DNA from: CBDDLD01 sp965250025
Lineage (GTDB): Bacteria; Bacteroidota; Bacteroidia; Flavobacteriales; Flavobacteriaceae
Length of the DNA: 64,000 bases
Assembly (NCBI GenBank): GCA_965250025.1
Contig: OZ252283.1
Coordinates: 2,108,001 to 2,172,000 of the forward strand
Direction of reading: 5' to 3'
Part shown: positions 34,335 through 43,540 of the stretch, in pieces
How the letters are laid out: every line of letters starts with the position of its first letter
Position numbering within the stretch: position 1 is the first letter of the stretch
Position numbers and translations under genes: made by a program
The notes under the pieces: generated by a model
Told to the model about the DNA's origin: nothing
What the model saw: the letters and a program-made list of their open reading frames with translations, nothing else
The model's database searches: none

Positions 34335-35406
34335 TTAGTATGGCATTATAACGTTCTATAATTTTATGTACTATGGTTTTTTCCGAAAAGTTAGCTATTA
34401 CTTTTTCGTGTAATACCATTGCCTTTTCGTTCCTATCTTTTTCATGAGTAATATAAGCTTTTATAGCTTCTTCCAATGCTACAATATTTTGAGGTTGAAC
34501 TAATACTCCTTCAGAAGATGATGAAATGACTTTAGAACAGTCTCCAACATCCGTAGCAATAACCGGTATTTTTCCCATGCCATATTCTAACAATGCTAAG
34601 GGCAAACCTTCTGATACTGAAGCCAAGACTCCCATTGCACTTTGAGATATGATATTTGATACATCATTACAGGTACCATAAAAATAGATACTACTCGACA
34701 ATTTATGATCTTCTACATAGCGGTATAAGGATTCGGAATAGTCATCCTCAAAATCTTTACCTACACAGTGAAGAGTCCAGTCCGGATATTTTTCAATAAC
34801 ATTTTTAAATGCCTTAAACAATGTCATATGATCTTTTTGGGCTCTTAAATTCGCCAAGCATAATATGCGCTTAGTATTCTTGCCTTTTAATATGGTCTGT
34901 GGATCAACAGACACTTCACTTACAAAATTATTAACATACGTTATCTGGTTGCACCTCAAACTTTTATTAGCCCACGTTCTCAAATGTTCATTGACAACAA
35001 TAATCTCTGAAAAATACCTTGAACAAAACTTTAAAACCCTCTTTGGTCTCTGTTCTAAAAACTCACTTTTACCATAATGATCATGCCATACCAGCTTAAA
35101 ATTAGGGTAGATCAACTTTACCAGTGTTGCAATGAAATATGAGCTTGAATGCGCATGGACAATATTAATTTTATGCGCTTTGATATAAGTTTTGAGTTGT
35201 AAAATGGCTTTAATATCTATAGTAGATCTTCTGTTTAAAAACAGAAAGCCTACACGTTCTTTCACCGAAGATTTTAATATTCCTTCAGCTCTTGTTGCAC
35301 ACAAATGCGAATCTTCTAGGGGTTCAGAAAACGCATTGGCCAAATTAACGGCCATTCGCTCTGCGCCTCCTGCATTTAGTGTATCTATAAGCTGTAAGAC
35401 TCTCAT
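34321..35406 (-). CDS. Glycosyltransferase family 4
   Basis: A GT-B enzyme of about 361 residues. The N-terminus MRVLQLIDTLNAGGAERMAVN is the classic acceptor-side motif of GT4 enzymes, and the C-terminal half has SVSEGLPLALLEYGMGKIPV and ATDVGDCSKVI for donor binding. I chose the ATG at 35406, where this motif begins. The longer frame to 35469 adds an unlikely basic stretch. Its start codon overlaps the previous stop by one base. Sugar specificity is unknown. Confidence 0.9.
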   Translation of the reverse strand: MRVLQLIDTLNAGGAERMAVNLANAFSEPLEDSHLCATRAEGILKSSVKERVGFLFLNRRSTIDIKAILQLKTYIKAHKINIVHAHSSSYFIATLVKLIYPNFKLVWHDHYGKSEFLEQRPKRVLKFCSRYFSEIIVVNEHLRTWANKSLRCNQITYVNNFVSEVSVDPQTILKGKNTKRILCLANLRAQKDHMTLFKAFKNVIEKYPDWTLHCVGKDFEDDYSESLYRYVEDHKLSSSIYFYGTCNDVSNIISQSAMGVLASVSEGLPLALLEYGMGKIPVIATDVGDCSKVISSSSEGVLVQPQNIVALEEAIKAYITHEKDRNEKAMVLHEKVIANFSEKTIVHKIIERYNAILNAGN

Positions 35407-36524
35407 TATACTTCTAAAACTTCTTTTATATCTTTTTCTATGCGTTCTAAGGTGAATTGTTGAGCCCATTCATAAGCAGATAAAGACATACTGCGAATTT
35501 TAGGTTCATTATTAATATTACTTAATATCTCATTGACAGCTTCTTCCAAATTTGACGTTATTAATATTCCTCTTTCGCCATGACCTAACATCCATTCTAA
35601 ACAGGATATTTTTGTTGAAACGGGTATGCAGCCAAAAAACATTGCTTCTGCAATAGCTTTGGGCCAGCCTTCGCTTTTAGATGGCAAAATACTAAAATCA
35701 CTTGCTTTTAAGGCCTTCTTGATGGATTCTCTATTTTGATTACCGTGTAGCTTCACCAGCATTTGCAAGTTGTAACTTTCTATATACGTTTCAATTTGCG
35801 GTTTTAGTAAGCCATCCCCATAAATATCTAAGGTAGCATGTATTCCCTTTTCATTGAGGGCTTCAATAATTTTTATACATAACAAAGGCCTCTTCCCCTT
35901 AACTAAACTGCCAATAAAAACAAATTTTAATGGGTATTGATATCTACGTTTAATATATGGTTCACTTTCTTTTTCCGAATAGGATGCAGAAACAAAAGGT
36001 ATGATGTTCTTAGATTGATTGGCCCATTCTCCAAATACCAAAGCCTTCATTCGCTTGGTCAGAGTACTGGACAATAAATACTTTTGAAACTTGTATCCGA
36101 TGGGTTGATCACTTTTAGGATCCCAATTCCCGGCATACTTGGCACTTTTAGATTTTGATGGAAAAAACAACTGCACTACTAATGCTATTGCTGCTACATT
36201 ACTGGGACATCTGAAATGTAAGTGCGATGCATACCGCATGACTTTCTGCATCTTATAAACCATGATCGGTAAATACAACACTGTTTTTATTATACCTGCT
36301 ATACTTTTGACATTAAACTCCGGTATACTTACCAATCTTATATTAGAATGCTCATAAGGTATCTGTAGGTCATCAAGATTAACACCTTTTGATTTGGGTG
36401 CTACAACAATAACCTCTTCTGCATTGGTGATCCATAAATTAATCTGACGTATATATGGTGCATAACCATAATACTGACCCTTATGGTGTGTATGTTTTAC
36501 TAATGTAAATATGGCAAACTTCAC
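35406..36524 (-). CDS. Glycosyltransferase family 4 (GTG start)
   Basis: A 372-residue GT-B glycosyltransferase. Donor-domain motifs are FVFIGSLVKGKRPLLCIKII and ILPSKSEGWPKAIAEAMFFG followed by VSTKISCLEWMLG. The N-terminus KFAIFTLVKHTHHKGQYYGY is unlike the GGAER type. The start codon is GTG at 36524, and I see no in-frame ATG with a better position. It lies 14 bp after the previous gene in the operon. Substrates are unknown. Confidence 0.88.
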   Translation of the reverse strand: MKFAIFTLVKHTHHKGQYYGYAPYIRQINLWITNAEEVIVVAPKSKGVNLDDLQIPYEHSNIRLVSIPEFNVKSIAGIIKTVLYLPIMVYKMQKVMRYASHLHFRCPSNVAAIALVVQLFFPSKSKSAKYAGNWDPKSDQPIGYKFQKYLLSSTLTKRMKALVFGEWANQSKNIIPFVSASYSEKESEPYIKRRYQYPLKFVFIGSLVKGKRPLLCIKIIEALNEKGIHATLDIYGDGLLKPQIETYIESYNLQMLVKLHGNQNRESIKKALKASDFSILPSKSEGWPKAIAEAMFFGCIPVSTKISCLEWMLGHGERGILITSNLEEAVNEILSNINNEPKIRSMSLSAYEWAQQFTLERIEKDIKEVLEV

Positions 36525-36538
36525 ACGTTATCTTTTAA

Positions 36539-37678
36539 CTAATTCCCATGTACTAAACGGCTATAAAAGTCGACATTTCTATCGATGATCTTATCCGGGT
36601 TAAACTTTTCATGCACAAATACTTTTGCTTGTTTTCCTATAGTTTCTATGTTATCCGAATTTGAAAGAAACCAAGATATTTTTTCTGCAATGTCTTCTAT
36701 ATTGTGTGGATCGCACAATAACCCCGTTTCAAAATCTTTAATTGTTTCGGGTCCCGGACCTAATTTAGAAAAAACCACCGGCTTTTCCATGGCCATAGCT
36801 TCTGGGGCCACCAAGCCTTGAGTTTCCATATGTGACGGAAACACACACACACGAGCTTTGGCATATTTTTCGGGTAATTCACTGAAAGGTATCACCCCAT
36901 GAAATGTTACTGCTGTTTTTGTTATTGAATGGTATTCACGCTTAAGCATTTCTATATATGAACTTCCATCTTTATACAACCAATCCCTTCCGTATACATG
37001 CAAATGTAACTCAGGATATCTTTCTCTTAAAGATTTCATCGCCATTATCAGTTGTCGTATGCCTTTCTTTTCACAGACTGTGCCTGCAAAAGTGATATTA
37101 TTCTTATCGATAATACTATCTGGTCTCGGAGAAAATTTAACGATATCTATAGGATAATTGATGACCTCCACAGGTTTATTATGATACGACAGATATTTTG
37201 AAGTATGGGACTTCACATAATCAGACACCGCTACAAAACCATCTGCATTTTTAAAGGATAATCGTTCTTTGTATCCTTGCCACCAATGTACTTTTCTCTG
37301 TTCTGATTCTGCAAAAAAGTGATGCCCTCCATGAAGTCTTATAACGTATTTTATAGCTGGAACTTTTTTAATAAAAGCTAAACCCAGCTCTGCAGATTCT
37401 ACAATATCAATTGGCGTACTTAAATGAATCTCTTTTATTCTGGCACTTATTCTTTTGGTATTGATTAGAAACTTACCATAAGATATTTCTGGTTTTGCCA
37501 ATCTTATAATCTCTACGCCTTCATCATGCAACAGTTCTTCCTCTTTAGACACCCCCATACCTATTACAGTAACTCTGTGCCCTTTTTTAACCATACCTCT
37601 CCCAAAAGTTTGTAGAAAACTCCCAACACCTCCCGACTGCCATAAAGAGTATTCGCTAGAAATGAAACATATATGCAT
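36539..37678 (-). CDS. Glycosyltransferase family 4
   Basis: A GT-B enzyme of about 379 residues. MHICFISSEYSLWQSGGVGSF is the acceptor-side glycine-rich start, and the donor side shows FAGTVCEKKGIRQLIMAM and FPSHMETQGLVAPEAMAMEK. I chose the ATG at 37678, which begins this motif and overlaps the previous stop by one base. The open frame continues upstream to 37747 with no domain support. Linkage is unknown. Confidence 0.9.
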   Translation of the reverse strand: MHICFISSEYSLWQSGGVGSFLQTFGRGMVKKGHRVTVIGMGVSKEEELLHDEGVEIIRLAKPEISYGKFLINTKRISARIKEIHLSTPIDIVESAELGLAFIKKVPAIKYVIRLHGGHHFFAESEQRKVHWWQGYKERLSFKNADGFVAVSDYVKSHTSKYLSYHNKPVEVINYPIDIVKFSPRPDSIIDKNNITFAGTVCEKKGIRQLIMAMKSLRERYPELHLHVYGRDWLYKDGSSYIEMLKREYHSITKTAVTFHGVIPFSELPEKYAKARVCVFPSHMETQGLVAPEAMAMEKPVVFSKLGPGPETIKDFETGLLCDPHNIEDIAEKISWFLSNSDNIETIGKQAKVFVHEKFNPDKIIDRNVDFYSRLVHGN

Positions 37679-39054
37679 TACACGATCTTTTTTGATATTA
37701 TTTCTGAATTCTTTTCGTAAGGGTGGGCTACCAGTTTTTGCAACCATAGCTGCCGGTCTTTGCCGACTTTACCTTCAAATGCTTCTGATATTTTGTCCCT
37801 AATATCTGAAATGGCATTGATGAATCCTACCGGCTGCATTCCTTCCATAGATCTGAAATGCTGAAACTTGTATATAAACGCCGTTGTCCAGTTCTTATCT
37901 TTCACAACATCATAATTCAAATACAAACAAGGTTTATCAAAAGTGGCAAAATCTAATGCCATGGTACTCCCTAAATTAATTACCACATCACAGTGATATG
38001 CTAGATTTACCTGCAAACCAATATCTTCCGGCTTAGAATAATATCCAACCCATGATGTTGCCTCAGTATGCCATAAAGGATCAATACTTATGATATTGTT
38101 GTGACGCTTTAAAACCTCATCATAGCGATTAGAAAAATCTACAGGACACCTTCTGAATATGATCTGAATTGGTTTCTCATCTTGTGGTAAATTTTCTGCA
38201 ATATGATTAAGGTATTCCGGGTCGTATGGTGATGTTAACTCATCATCACCGCTAAAACATATCCATTTAGCATTAGGATTTAATCCATAAGTATTGGCAA
38301 ACCGCTCTCTTTCTGTTAGCTCTGCCTCATTTTTATAAAACTCAAACTGTGGTGTTCCGGTTACCAACACTTTTGATGATTCTATTTCTTTATAAAACAA
38401 TTGCATTTCTGCTTTCATCCATTCTGACCATACTAAATACTGATCTACAGAAACGTTCAGCCTTGCTTTAGGTAAATTATCCCATGAAAAAATGACTGTT
38501 GATGTCTTAATATTCTTTTCTTTTGCCGCAAGACATATAGGCATTAACCCGGCAACTCGTTGATGCGTAATGAACAAAGATGTTGCTCTCATATCTTCAA
38601 GCTCACTTTTATATGCATCTATCAATACTTTTGGCCAATATGCTTTTGCTTTTTGTTCCAGTTTCAGTATTCTACTATACTTAAAACTAGCCCATAAACC
38701 AATCAATTCGGCCAGTTTATAGAGTAATAACAACTTAAAATTACGTTTTGGCAAGCGCCAATTCTTGAGGATTGTAGAGTTATCTGTGACCTTGGCATTA
38801 TACTTTAAACGGGCAAAAGTTGTTGCCTCTCTAAGCAATCGGGTTTTTATACTTTCTGTATGTAATTGTAATGACTTGTATTGGAAGTCTATTCCATGCT
38901 TTATTTTTAAGGCTTTAAAAGTAACCTCGGGTAATGTTGACCAAATGGTAATTTCGGCTTTATCTTTTAGAGATTTTAATAGGTTCGAATATAAATAGTT
39001 TTTTACGCCTACACCATCTGGTACTATAAAAACAACACGATTATTCTTCTTCAT
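37678..39054 (-). CDS. Orphan GT-B-like protein next to neuC
   Basis: A 458-residue protein that I cannot place in a named glycosyltransferase family. The C-terminal half has features of GT-B enzymes of the CDP-glycerol glycerophosphotransferase/epimerase superfamily: WICFSGDDELTSPYD, CDVVINLGSTMALDFATFD and PCLYLNYD. The N-terminal half begins RVVFIVPDGVGVKNYLYSNL and contains FITHQRVAGLMPICLAA. It overlaps neuC by 14 bases, so it is tied to the sialic-acid genes. Because the window has a complete CMP-sialic-acid pathway but no recognised sialyltransferase family, this protein is a candidate for that role. That is inference only. Confidence 0.6.
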   Translation of the reverse strand: MKKNNRVVFIVPDGVGVKNYLYSNLLKSLKDKAEITIWSTLPEVTFKALKIKHGIDFQYKSLQLHTESIKTRLLREATTFARLKYNAKVTDNSTILKNWRLPKRNFKLLLLYKLAELIGLWASFKYSRILKLEQKAKAYWPKVLIDAYKSELEDMRATSLFITHQRVAGLMPICLAAKEKNIKTSTVIFSWDNLPKARLNVSVDQYLVWSEWMKAEMQLFYKEIESSKVLVTGTPQFEFYKNEAELTERERFANTYGLNPNAKWICFSGDDELTSPYDPEYLNHIAENLPQDEKPIQIIFRRCPVDFSNRYDEVLKRHNNIISIDPLWHTEATSWVGYYSKPEDIGLQVNLAYHCDVVINLGSTMALDFATFDKPCLYLNYDVVKDKNWTTAFIYKFQHFRSMEGMQPVGFINAISDIRDKISEAFEGKVGKDRQLWLQKLVAHPYEKNSEIISKKIV

Positions 39055-40180
39055 GATGATCTCTAAACTGTTTTTGATGGTTTAATGTCCAGATATCTTC
39101 TGACTTAATGCTTTCTATAAATTTAGCGGTACTGTTGCCTTCTCCAAAGGCTTTAGTACTACCAAAATTTAATGTTTCTACTTCCGATATGGCTTTTGCT
39201 ATTTCATGCTTCTCGGCACTGACGTTCAATACCCCCGGTAAAGTAGCTCTATTATTTTGTCTCGTCCCTATGTTAATACCAGGCACACCATAACAGGGTG
39301 CTTCACGTATACCTGCACTACTGTTTCCTATAATAAATTCTGAATGCTTAAGGAGTGTTAAAAAGTATTCAAACCTAAGAGAAGGAAATATTCGTACTCT
39401 CTGATTGTTCTTTAATTGTTCGTATGCCTCTAATATCATTGTACTCCCAAGATCATTATTTGGATAAATAACGATGTAGTTTTTCTCACTCTCTAATAAG
39501 GCTTCAACAAAACACTGTGCGTCTATTGCTATTTGATCAACTTCAGTGGTTACCGGATGGTACAGTACTAAGGCATAAGTTTCGAAGTCAATTTCATAAT
39601 AGGTTTTTGCGGTAGTTATCGATGGTAGGTCTTCAGAGAACATGATATCAATATCTGGAGATCCTATTGTAAATATAGATTCGGGCAGCTCCCCCATTTG
39701 TATCAATCGTTGTTTTGCTGCTTCATTTGACGTGTAATGGATATGGCTCAATTTAGATACTGAATGTCTTATTAATTCGTCTATAGTACCCGATAATTCA
39801 CCACCTTCGATATGGGCGACCAGAATATTATTGAGACTCCCAACTATAGCACCTGCCAATGCTTCTACACGATCACCATGTACTATAATGAGATCTGGCT
39901 TAACCGTTTTAACATATTTTGAAAATCCTTCTATGGTTTTTGAGAGTGTCAGGTCCATTGTGGTTTCATGCGTATGGTTCTTATACGTATACACATGACT
40001 AAACCCGCAGCGCTCTACCTCAATTAATGTATAACCATAAGTTTCCATAAGGTGCATTCCGGTCACAAACACATAAGGTTCATAATCTTTATCAGCCTCT
40101 ACTGCAGATATCAGACTTTTTATTTTTCCAAAATCAGCTCGAGTTCCTGTTAAGAAAACTAATTTTCGTTGATTACTCAT
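39041..40180 (-). CDS. neuC: UDP-GlcNAc 2-epimerase (hydrolysing), NeuC
   Basis: A 379-residue enzyme that turns UDP-GlcNAc into ManNAc and UDP for sialic-acid synthesis. Signature segments are FLTGTRADFGKIKSLI, IVHGDRVEALAGAIVG, AHIEGGELSGTIDELIRHSV and FIIGNSSAGIREAPCYGVP. These match NeuC/LegG-type hydrolysing epimerases rather than WecB. No LegB/LegC-type dehydratase or aminotransferase is linked to it, which favours the ManNAc reaction. It overlaps the acetyltransferase gene by 4 bases. Confidence 0.93.
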   Translation of the reverse strand: MSNQRKLVFLTGTRADFGKIKSLISAVEADKDYEPYVFVTGMHLMETYGYTLIEVERCGFSHVYTYKNHTHETTMDLTLSKTIEGFSKYVKTVKPDLIIVHGDRVEALAGAIVGSLNNILVAHIEGGELSGTIDELIRHSVSKLSHIHYTSNEAAKQRLIQMGELPESIFTIGSPDIDIMFSEDLPSITTAKTYYEIDFETYALVLYHPVTTEVDQIAIDAQCFVEALLESEKNYIVIYPNNDLGSTMILEAYEQLKNNQRVRIFPSLRFEYFLTLLKHSEFIIGNSSAGIREAPCYGVPGINIGTRQNNRATLPGVLNVSAEKHEIAKAISEVETLNFGSTKAFGEGNSTAKFIESIKSEDIWTLNHQKQFRDHHEEE

Positions 40181-40770
40181 AAGGTTTGCATTCGGGTTGT
40201 AGACACTACAGTAGTATGGTCTTTCACATCTTTATTTATAAGTGTATGTGCACCTATGGTTACATTATTTCCTATGCATAGTTGCCCTAGTATGGAAGAA
40301 TTGCAATACATTTTCACATCATTTCCTATTCGGTTACCATCACCGGCTCCATTCACTTTATGGCCTACAGTACAGCCCTGATGGATTATGAATCCTTTTC
40401 CTATGACATTTCTACTTCCGATCACTGTGCCTTGCCCATGAACAATGTAAAACCCTTCTTCAATCTGATTATTGAAATAGATTTCACAAGCGCATAAGTC
40501 CTTCAATAGAAAATGTAACTGGGGCTTTAAGTCTTTGCGCCCTTGATTGTGAGCACTGTTTCCAAGTCGAAATAAAAAGATAGCTAATTCATTTTGATTG
40601 TTTACAATTCGATCTTCAATGACCTCCGGAAGTAAATCCGAAAAGTGATAATTTACATCTTGTTTGGTAGCTTCCAAAGCCTCCAAAATGAGATCATCTG
40701 GAATATCAATAGCATTGTATAAGCGCTGTTGTATGAATTTTATATAATTTATGATTCTATGTCCTGCCAT
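40177..40770 (-). CDS. Serine-acetyltransferase-like hexapeptide transferase in the neu block
   Basis: A 197-residue protein with an N-terminal helical region and a C-terminal left-handed beta-helix (GQGTVIGSRNVIGKGFIIHQ; GCTVGHKV; GNRIGNDVKMYCNSSILGQL), the layout of serine O-acetyltransferase-like enzymes, with the active-site His in HQGCTVGH. It lies between neuB and neuC with overlaps on both sides (22 and 4 bases). I infer O-acetylation of the sialic acid or a precursor rather than cysteine synthesis. A NeuD-like enzyme is the alternative. Confidence 0.8.
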   Translation of the reverse strand: MAGHRIINYIKFIQQRLYNAIDIPDDLILEALEATKQDVNYHFSDLLPEVIEDRIVNNQNELAIFLFRLGNSAHNQGRKDLKPQLHFLLKDLCACEIYFNNQIEEGFYIVHGQGTVIGSRNVIGKGFIIHQGCTVGHKVNGAGDGNRIGNDVKMYCNSSILGQLCIGNNVTIGAHTLINKDVKDHTTVVSTTRMQTL

Positions 40771-41795
40771 GTAAGGTGCTCGTCTTTTAAGATGTCTGTT
40801 TTTGCTTTCTTACCAAGAATATCATTGTAATGCTCAGCTAAGATCTCTCCTGTTCCGGGGCGTTTCACCCATATATTTGATTCGGTATAATATTCGCCCT
40901 TCTTTACATCTTTTGTGGTGCATACGGTTGCAAAGGCAAAATCTATGGTTACCTGTTCTTCTTTTGCCGGTGCTTTGGTACCACCGCGCATAGTCCATAT
41001 TTCTTCACTCCCTAAAATAAGCGTTTTGCAGGTATTTTCATCCATACTACATATGATGTCTGGTCCTGTGCGATCCATATGGTCTGTAAAATGACGTTCT
41101 AATACAGAAGCACCTAATGCTACTGCTCCTAAACAGGCATTGTTATTTAGCGTATGATCACTCAATCCGAATACTTTTTCAGGAAAAGCATTATGAAGTT
41201 CTTCCATAGCTCCATAACGCACAAGATGCGATGGTGTTGGGTACAGATTGGTCGTATGCAATAGCGCTAACGGTATTTCATGTTTATCAAAAATATCTAC
41301 AGCTTTTTGTACACTTTCTATGGTATTCATGCCTGTACTTAATATTACAGGTTTCCCAAATTTAGCGATGTGTTCTAATAAGGGATAGTTATTACATTCA
41401 CCAGATCCTATCTTATAAGCGGATACATCCATACTTTGTAATCTGTTGGCTGCTGCTCGGGAAAACGGTGTGGATATAAAAATCATACCCTGAGCTTCCA
41501 CATAGGTTTTCAGTTCAAGCTCGTCTGCTTCATTAAGCGCACAACGCTCCATAATATCGTAAATAGACACTTCTGCATTTCCAGGAATCACAGATTTAGC
41601 GGCTTTACTCATTTCATCTTCTACGATATGTGTTTGGTGTTTCACAACTTCAACGCCAGCCCGTTTTGCTGCATCTACCATTTGTTTGGCGACTTCTAGT
41701 GAACCTTCATGATTAATCCCTATCTCCGCTATGACCAATGGTGGATAATCACGTCCTATTTTTCGTCCTGATATTTCAATATAGGGGTATTTCAT
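40749..41795 (-). CDS. neuB: N-acetylneuraminate synthase NeuB
   Basis: An enzyme of about 348 residues that condenses ManNAc with phosphoenolpyruvate to N-acetylneuraminic acid. The NeuB TIM barrel shows PPLVIAEIGINHEGSL, EVVKHQTHIVEDEMS, MIFISTPFSRAAANRL, YKIGSGECNNYPLLE and LSDHTLNNNACLGAVALGAS. A C-terminal SAF/antifreeze-like domain (about 285-348) contains NIWVKRPGTGEI. GSGECNNYPL is characteristic of true Neu5Ac synthases rather than pseudaminic or legionaminic ones, which supports a sialic-acid product. I chose the ATG at 41795, one base after the neuA stop. An ATG at 41816 would add seven residues. Confidence 0.95.
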   Translation of the reverse strand: MKYPYIEISGRKIGRDYPPLVIAEIGINHEGSLEVAKQMVDAAKRAGVEVVKHQTHIVEDEMSKAAKSVIPGNAEVSIYDIMERCALNEADELELKTYVEAQGMIFISTPFSRAAANRLQSMDVSAYKIGSGECNNYPLLEHIAKFGKPVILSTGMNTIESVQKAVDIFDKHEIPLALLHTTNLYPTPSHLVRYGAMEELHNAFPEKVFGLSDHTLNNNACLGAVALGASVLERHFTDHMDRTGPDIICSMDENTCKTLILGSEEIWTMRGGTKAPAKEEQVTIDFAFATVCTTKDVKKGEYYTESNIWVKRPGTGEILAEHYNDILGKKAKTDILKDEHLTWQDIES

Positions 41796-41796
41796 A

Positions 41797-42456
41797 CTAA
41801 TAGTGTTCTGATACAAATTGTGCGTATTTTAAATCTTCAATCGTATCAATGTCTACTTTACTGTAAGGGTGATCTACAATATAGGGACAGTTATACTTAC
41901 CTAAGATCTGGTGTTTTAAAATCAAATCGGTTGACGTGATATACAACAACCCATTTTCGAAATACAAAGGATCCATATCCTGACTTCTCTGACCCATGGT
42001 ATAATTATAAGGGGAAAATGAGCCTTCTACAATTTTTCCTAACTTTTTTCGATGAGTGGATACCGTCATCAAACTTTCATATTTGCCATCTATATACGTT
42101 TTATAGGCTTCAGATAATAATGTCTTTGGACGTAATGGATTGGTAGGTTGTAATAAAATAATAGTATCAGGTACCGTTTTTAATGTTTCCGCTGCATGCT
42201 TTAATACCGCAACCGTGCTGGTATAATCATCTGCAAGCTGATCTGGACGGTCTATAACTTTTGCACCTTCCTGTAAAGCTATTTTTTTGATGTCTTTGTC
42301 GTCTGTAGATACATAGACCTCTTGTACAATACTTTGATTTGATATGGCATATTTAATGCTGTGTGCAATTAACGGCATGCCATTAAGCGCTATAAGGTTT
42401 TTGCCTGGTAGGCGTTTAGAACGACCTCTTGCCGGTATGATGACTACATTATTCAT
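41797..42456 (-). CDS. neuA: CMP-acylneuraminate cytidylyltransferase NeuA
   Basis: A 219-residue nucleotidyltransferase that activates sialic acid as CMP-Neu5Ac. The signature IPARGRSKRLPGKNL is the CTP-binding motif. Further NeuA/GT-A-like motifs are VSTDDKDI, LLQPTNPLRP and the Asp-containing VDIDTIEDLKYA. The length is that of a single-domain enzyme, without the O-acetylesterase extension seen in some NeuA. First gene of the neu block in transcription order (neuA-neuB-acetyltransferase-neuC), it overlaps the upstream glycosyltransferase by 8 bases. Confidence 0.94.
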   Translation of the reverse strand: MNNVVIIPARGRSKRLPGKNLIALNGMPLIAHSIKYAISNQSIVQEVYVSTDDKDIKKIALQEGAKVIDRPDQLADDYTSTVAVLKHAAETLKTVPDTIILLQPTNPLRPKTLLSEAYKTYIDGKYESLMTVSTHRKKLGKIVEGSFSPYNYTMGQRSQDMDPLYFENGLLYITSTDLILKHQILGKYNCPYIVDHPYSKVDIDTIEDLKYAQFVSEHY

Positions 42457-43540
42457 CGGCTATTATTGCTTGTTTAAATCGGGATGCCCAATCTTCATAA
42501 TTCCATATACACCTACTATCGTCCATGGACAACCTTTGTTGTTTTTGATGCACGTCTTGCTTTGCCATATTGAAGGCCTCTACCCATTCGTCTACGGACT
42601 CCGGATTTTGAATTAAGTATGTTAAAACCCTGCCTTCGAGTGCTTCCGGAATGGCTCCCAACTTAGATGCCATTACAGCATTTCCACATTTGTAAGCTTC
42701 TATCATAGATAATCCAAATCCTTCTTCATATAAAGTGGTAAACATGTAATAATTACCCAATTGTAAATATTTTGAAACCTGTTCATTTGGTAATCTTCCT
42801 ACGGTATTTACTCTGGGATGATCTATTGTTTTTGTTGTTCCTATAGTAATAACCTTCAATTCTTTTTGAATTTCCAGTAATTGCGCGACCACTTTTTCAA
42901 AAATATGAAATCCTTTTTTAGGTCGGTCATTGGCCATCCATATTAATATCTCATCAGAACTTTTATACCCGATGGTTTCCCTTTCTTTATTAAATGTGTT
43001 AATATCCAGAGGGTAAAAAATGCTAGAATCTACAGCATTCCCTACGACAATTGATTTGGGAAAATTACCCGAATATAAAGACTTGTTTTTTTCTATTCCT
43101 GCTTTTGACAACCATAATACTTTATGAGTTTTTGCCAAAGTATCTGTTCCAATATTCAATTGAAACCCATGAAAAGAATATATTACAATTAGCTTTTTAG
43201 ATATTTTCGACTTTAAATGTGTTATGGCTTCCAAAAGATGAGGATCGTCCATAATCACTATTTTAAGAATGGCATAGTTGTTAGCGATTTCTTTTATAGC
43301 CTTTGTATAGTCCCTTGCCACCCAATGCTGTAACTGTAACTTTCTTACGGATTGCTTCCAGGTTATGAACTTACGTTTACTACAATACAACGCATTCGAT
43401 AGTTCCCCTGATGGAGACAATATGTATTGAAAAAACGTTGGCTGATCTTTTATAAATCGACTCATTCTTGTTGTCCAACTTCCTATATCTGTATTTGGAA
43501 GTGCAATATTAGACACCAAAATATTGGCAGTATGACGCAT
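42449..43540 (-). CDS. Glycosyltransferase family 4
   Basis: A 363-residue GT-B enzyme with donor-domain motifs LIWMANDRPKKGFHIFEKVV and TTLYEEGFGLSMIEAYKCGN followed by MASKLGAIPEAL. The N-terminal half (VSNIALPNTDIGSWTTRMSR) is less typical. It shares one base with the preceding stop and overlaps neuA by 8, so it is translationally coupled to the sialic-acid block. Sugar donor is unknown. Confidence 0.88.
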   Translation of the reverse strand: MRHTANILVSNIALPNTDIGSWTTRMSRFIKDQPTFFQYILSPSGELSNALYCSKRKFITWKQSVRKLQLQHWVARDYTKAIKEIANNYAILKIVIMDDPHLLEAITHLKSKISKKLIVIYSFHGFQLNIGTDTLAKTHKVLWLSKAGIEKNKSLYSGNFPKSIVVGNAVDSSIFYPLDINTFNKERETIGYKSSDEILIWMANDRPKKGFHIFEKVVAQLLEIQKELKVITIGTTKTIDHPRVNTVGRLPNEQVSKYLQLGNYYMFTTLYEEGFGLSMIEAYKCGNAVMASKLGAIPEALEGRVLTYLIQNPESVDEWVEAFNMAKQDVHQKQQRLSMDDSRCIWNYEDWASRFKQAIIADE

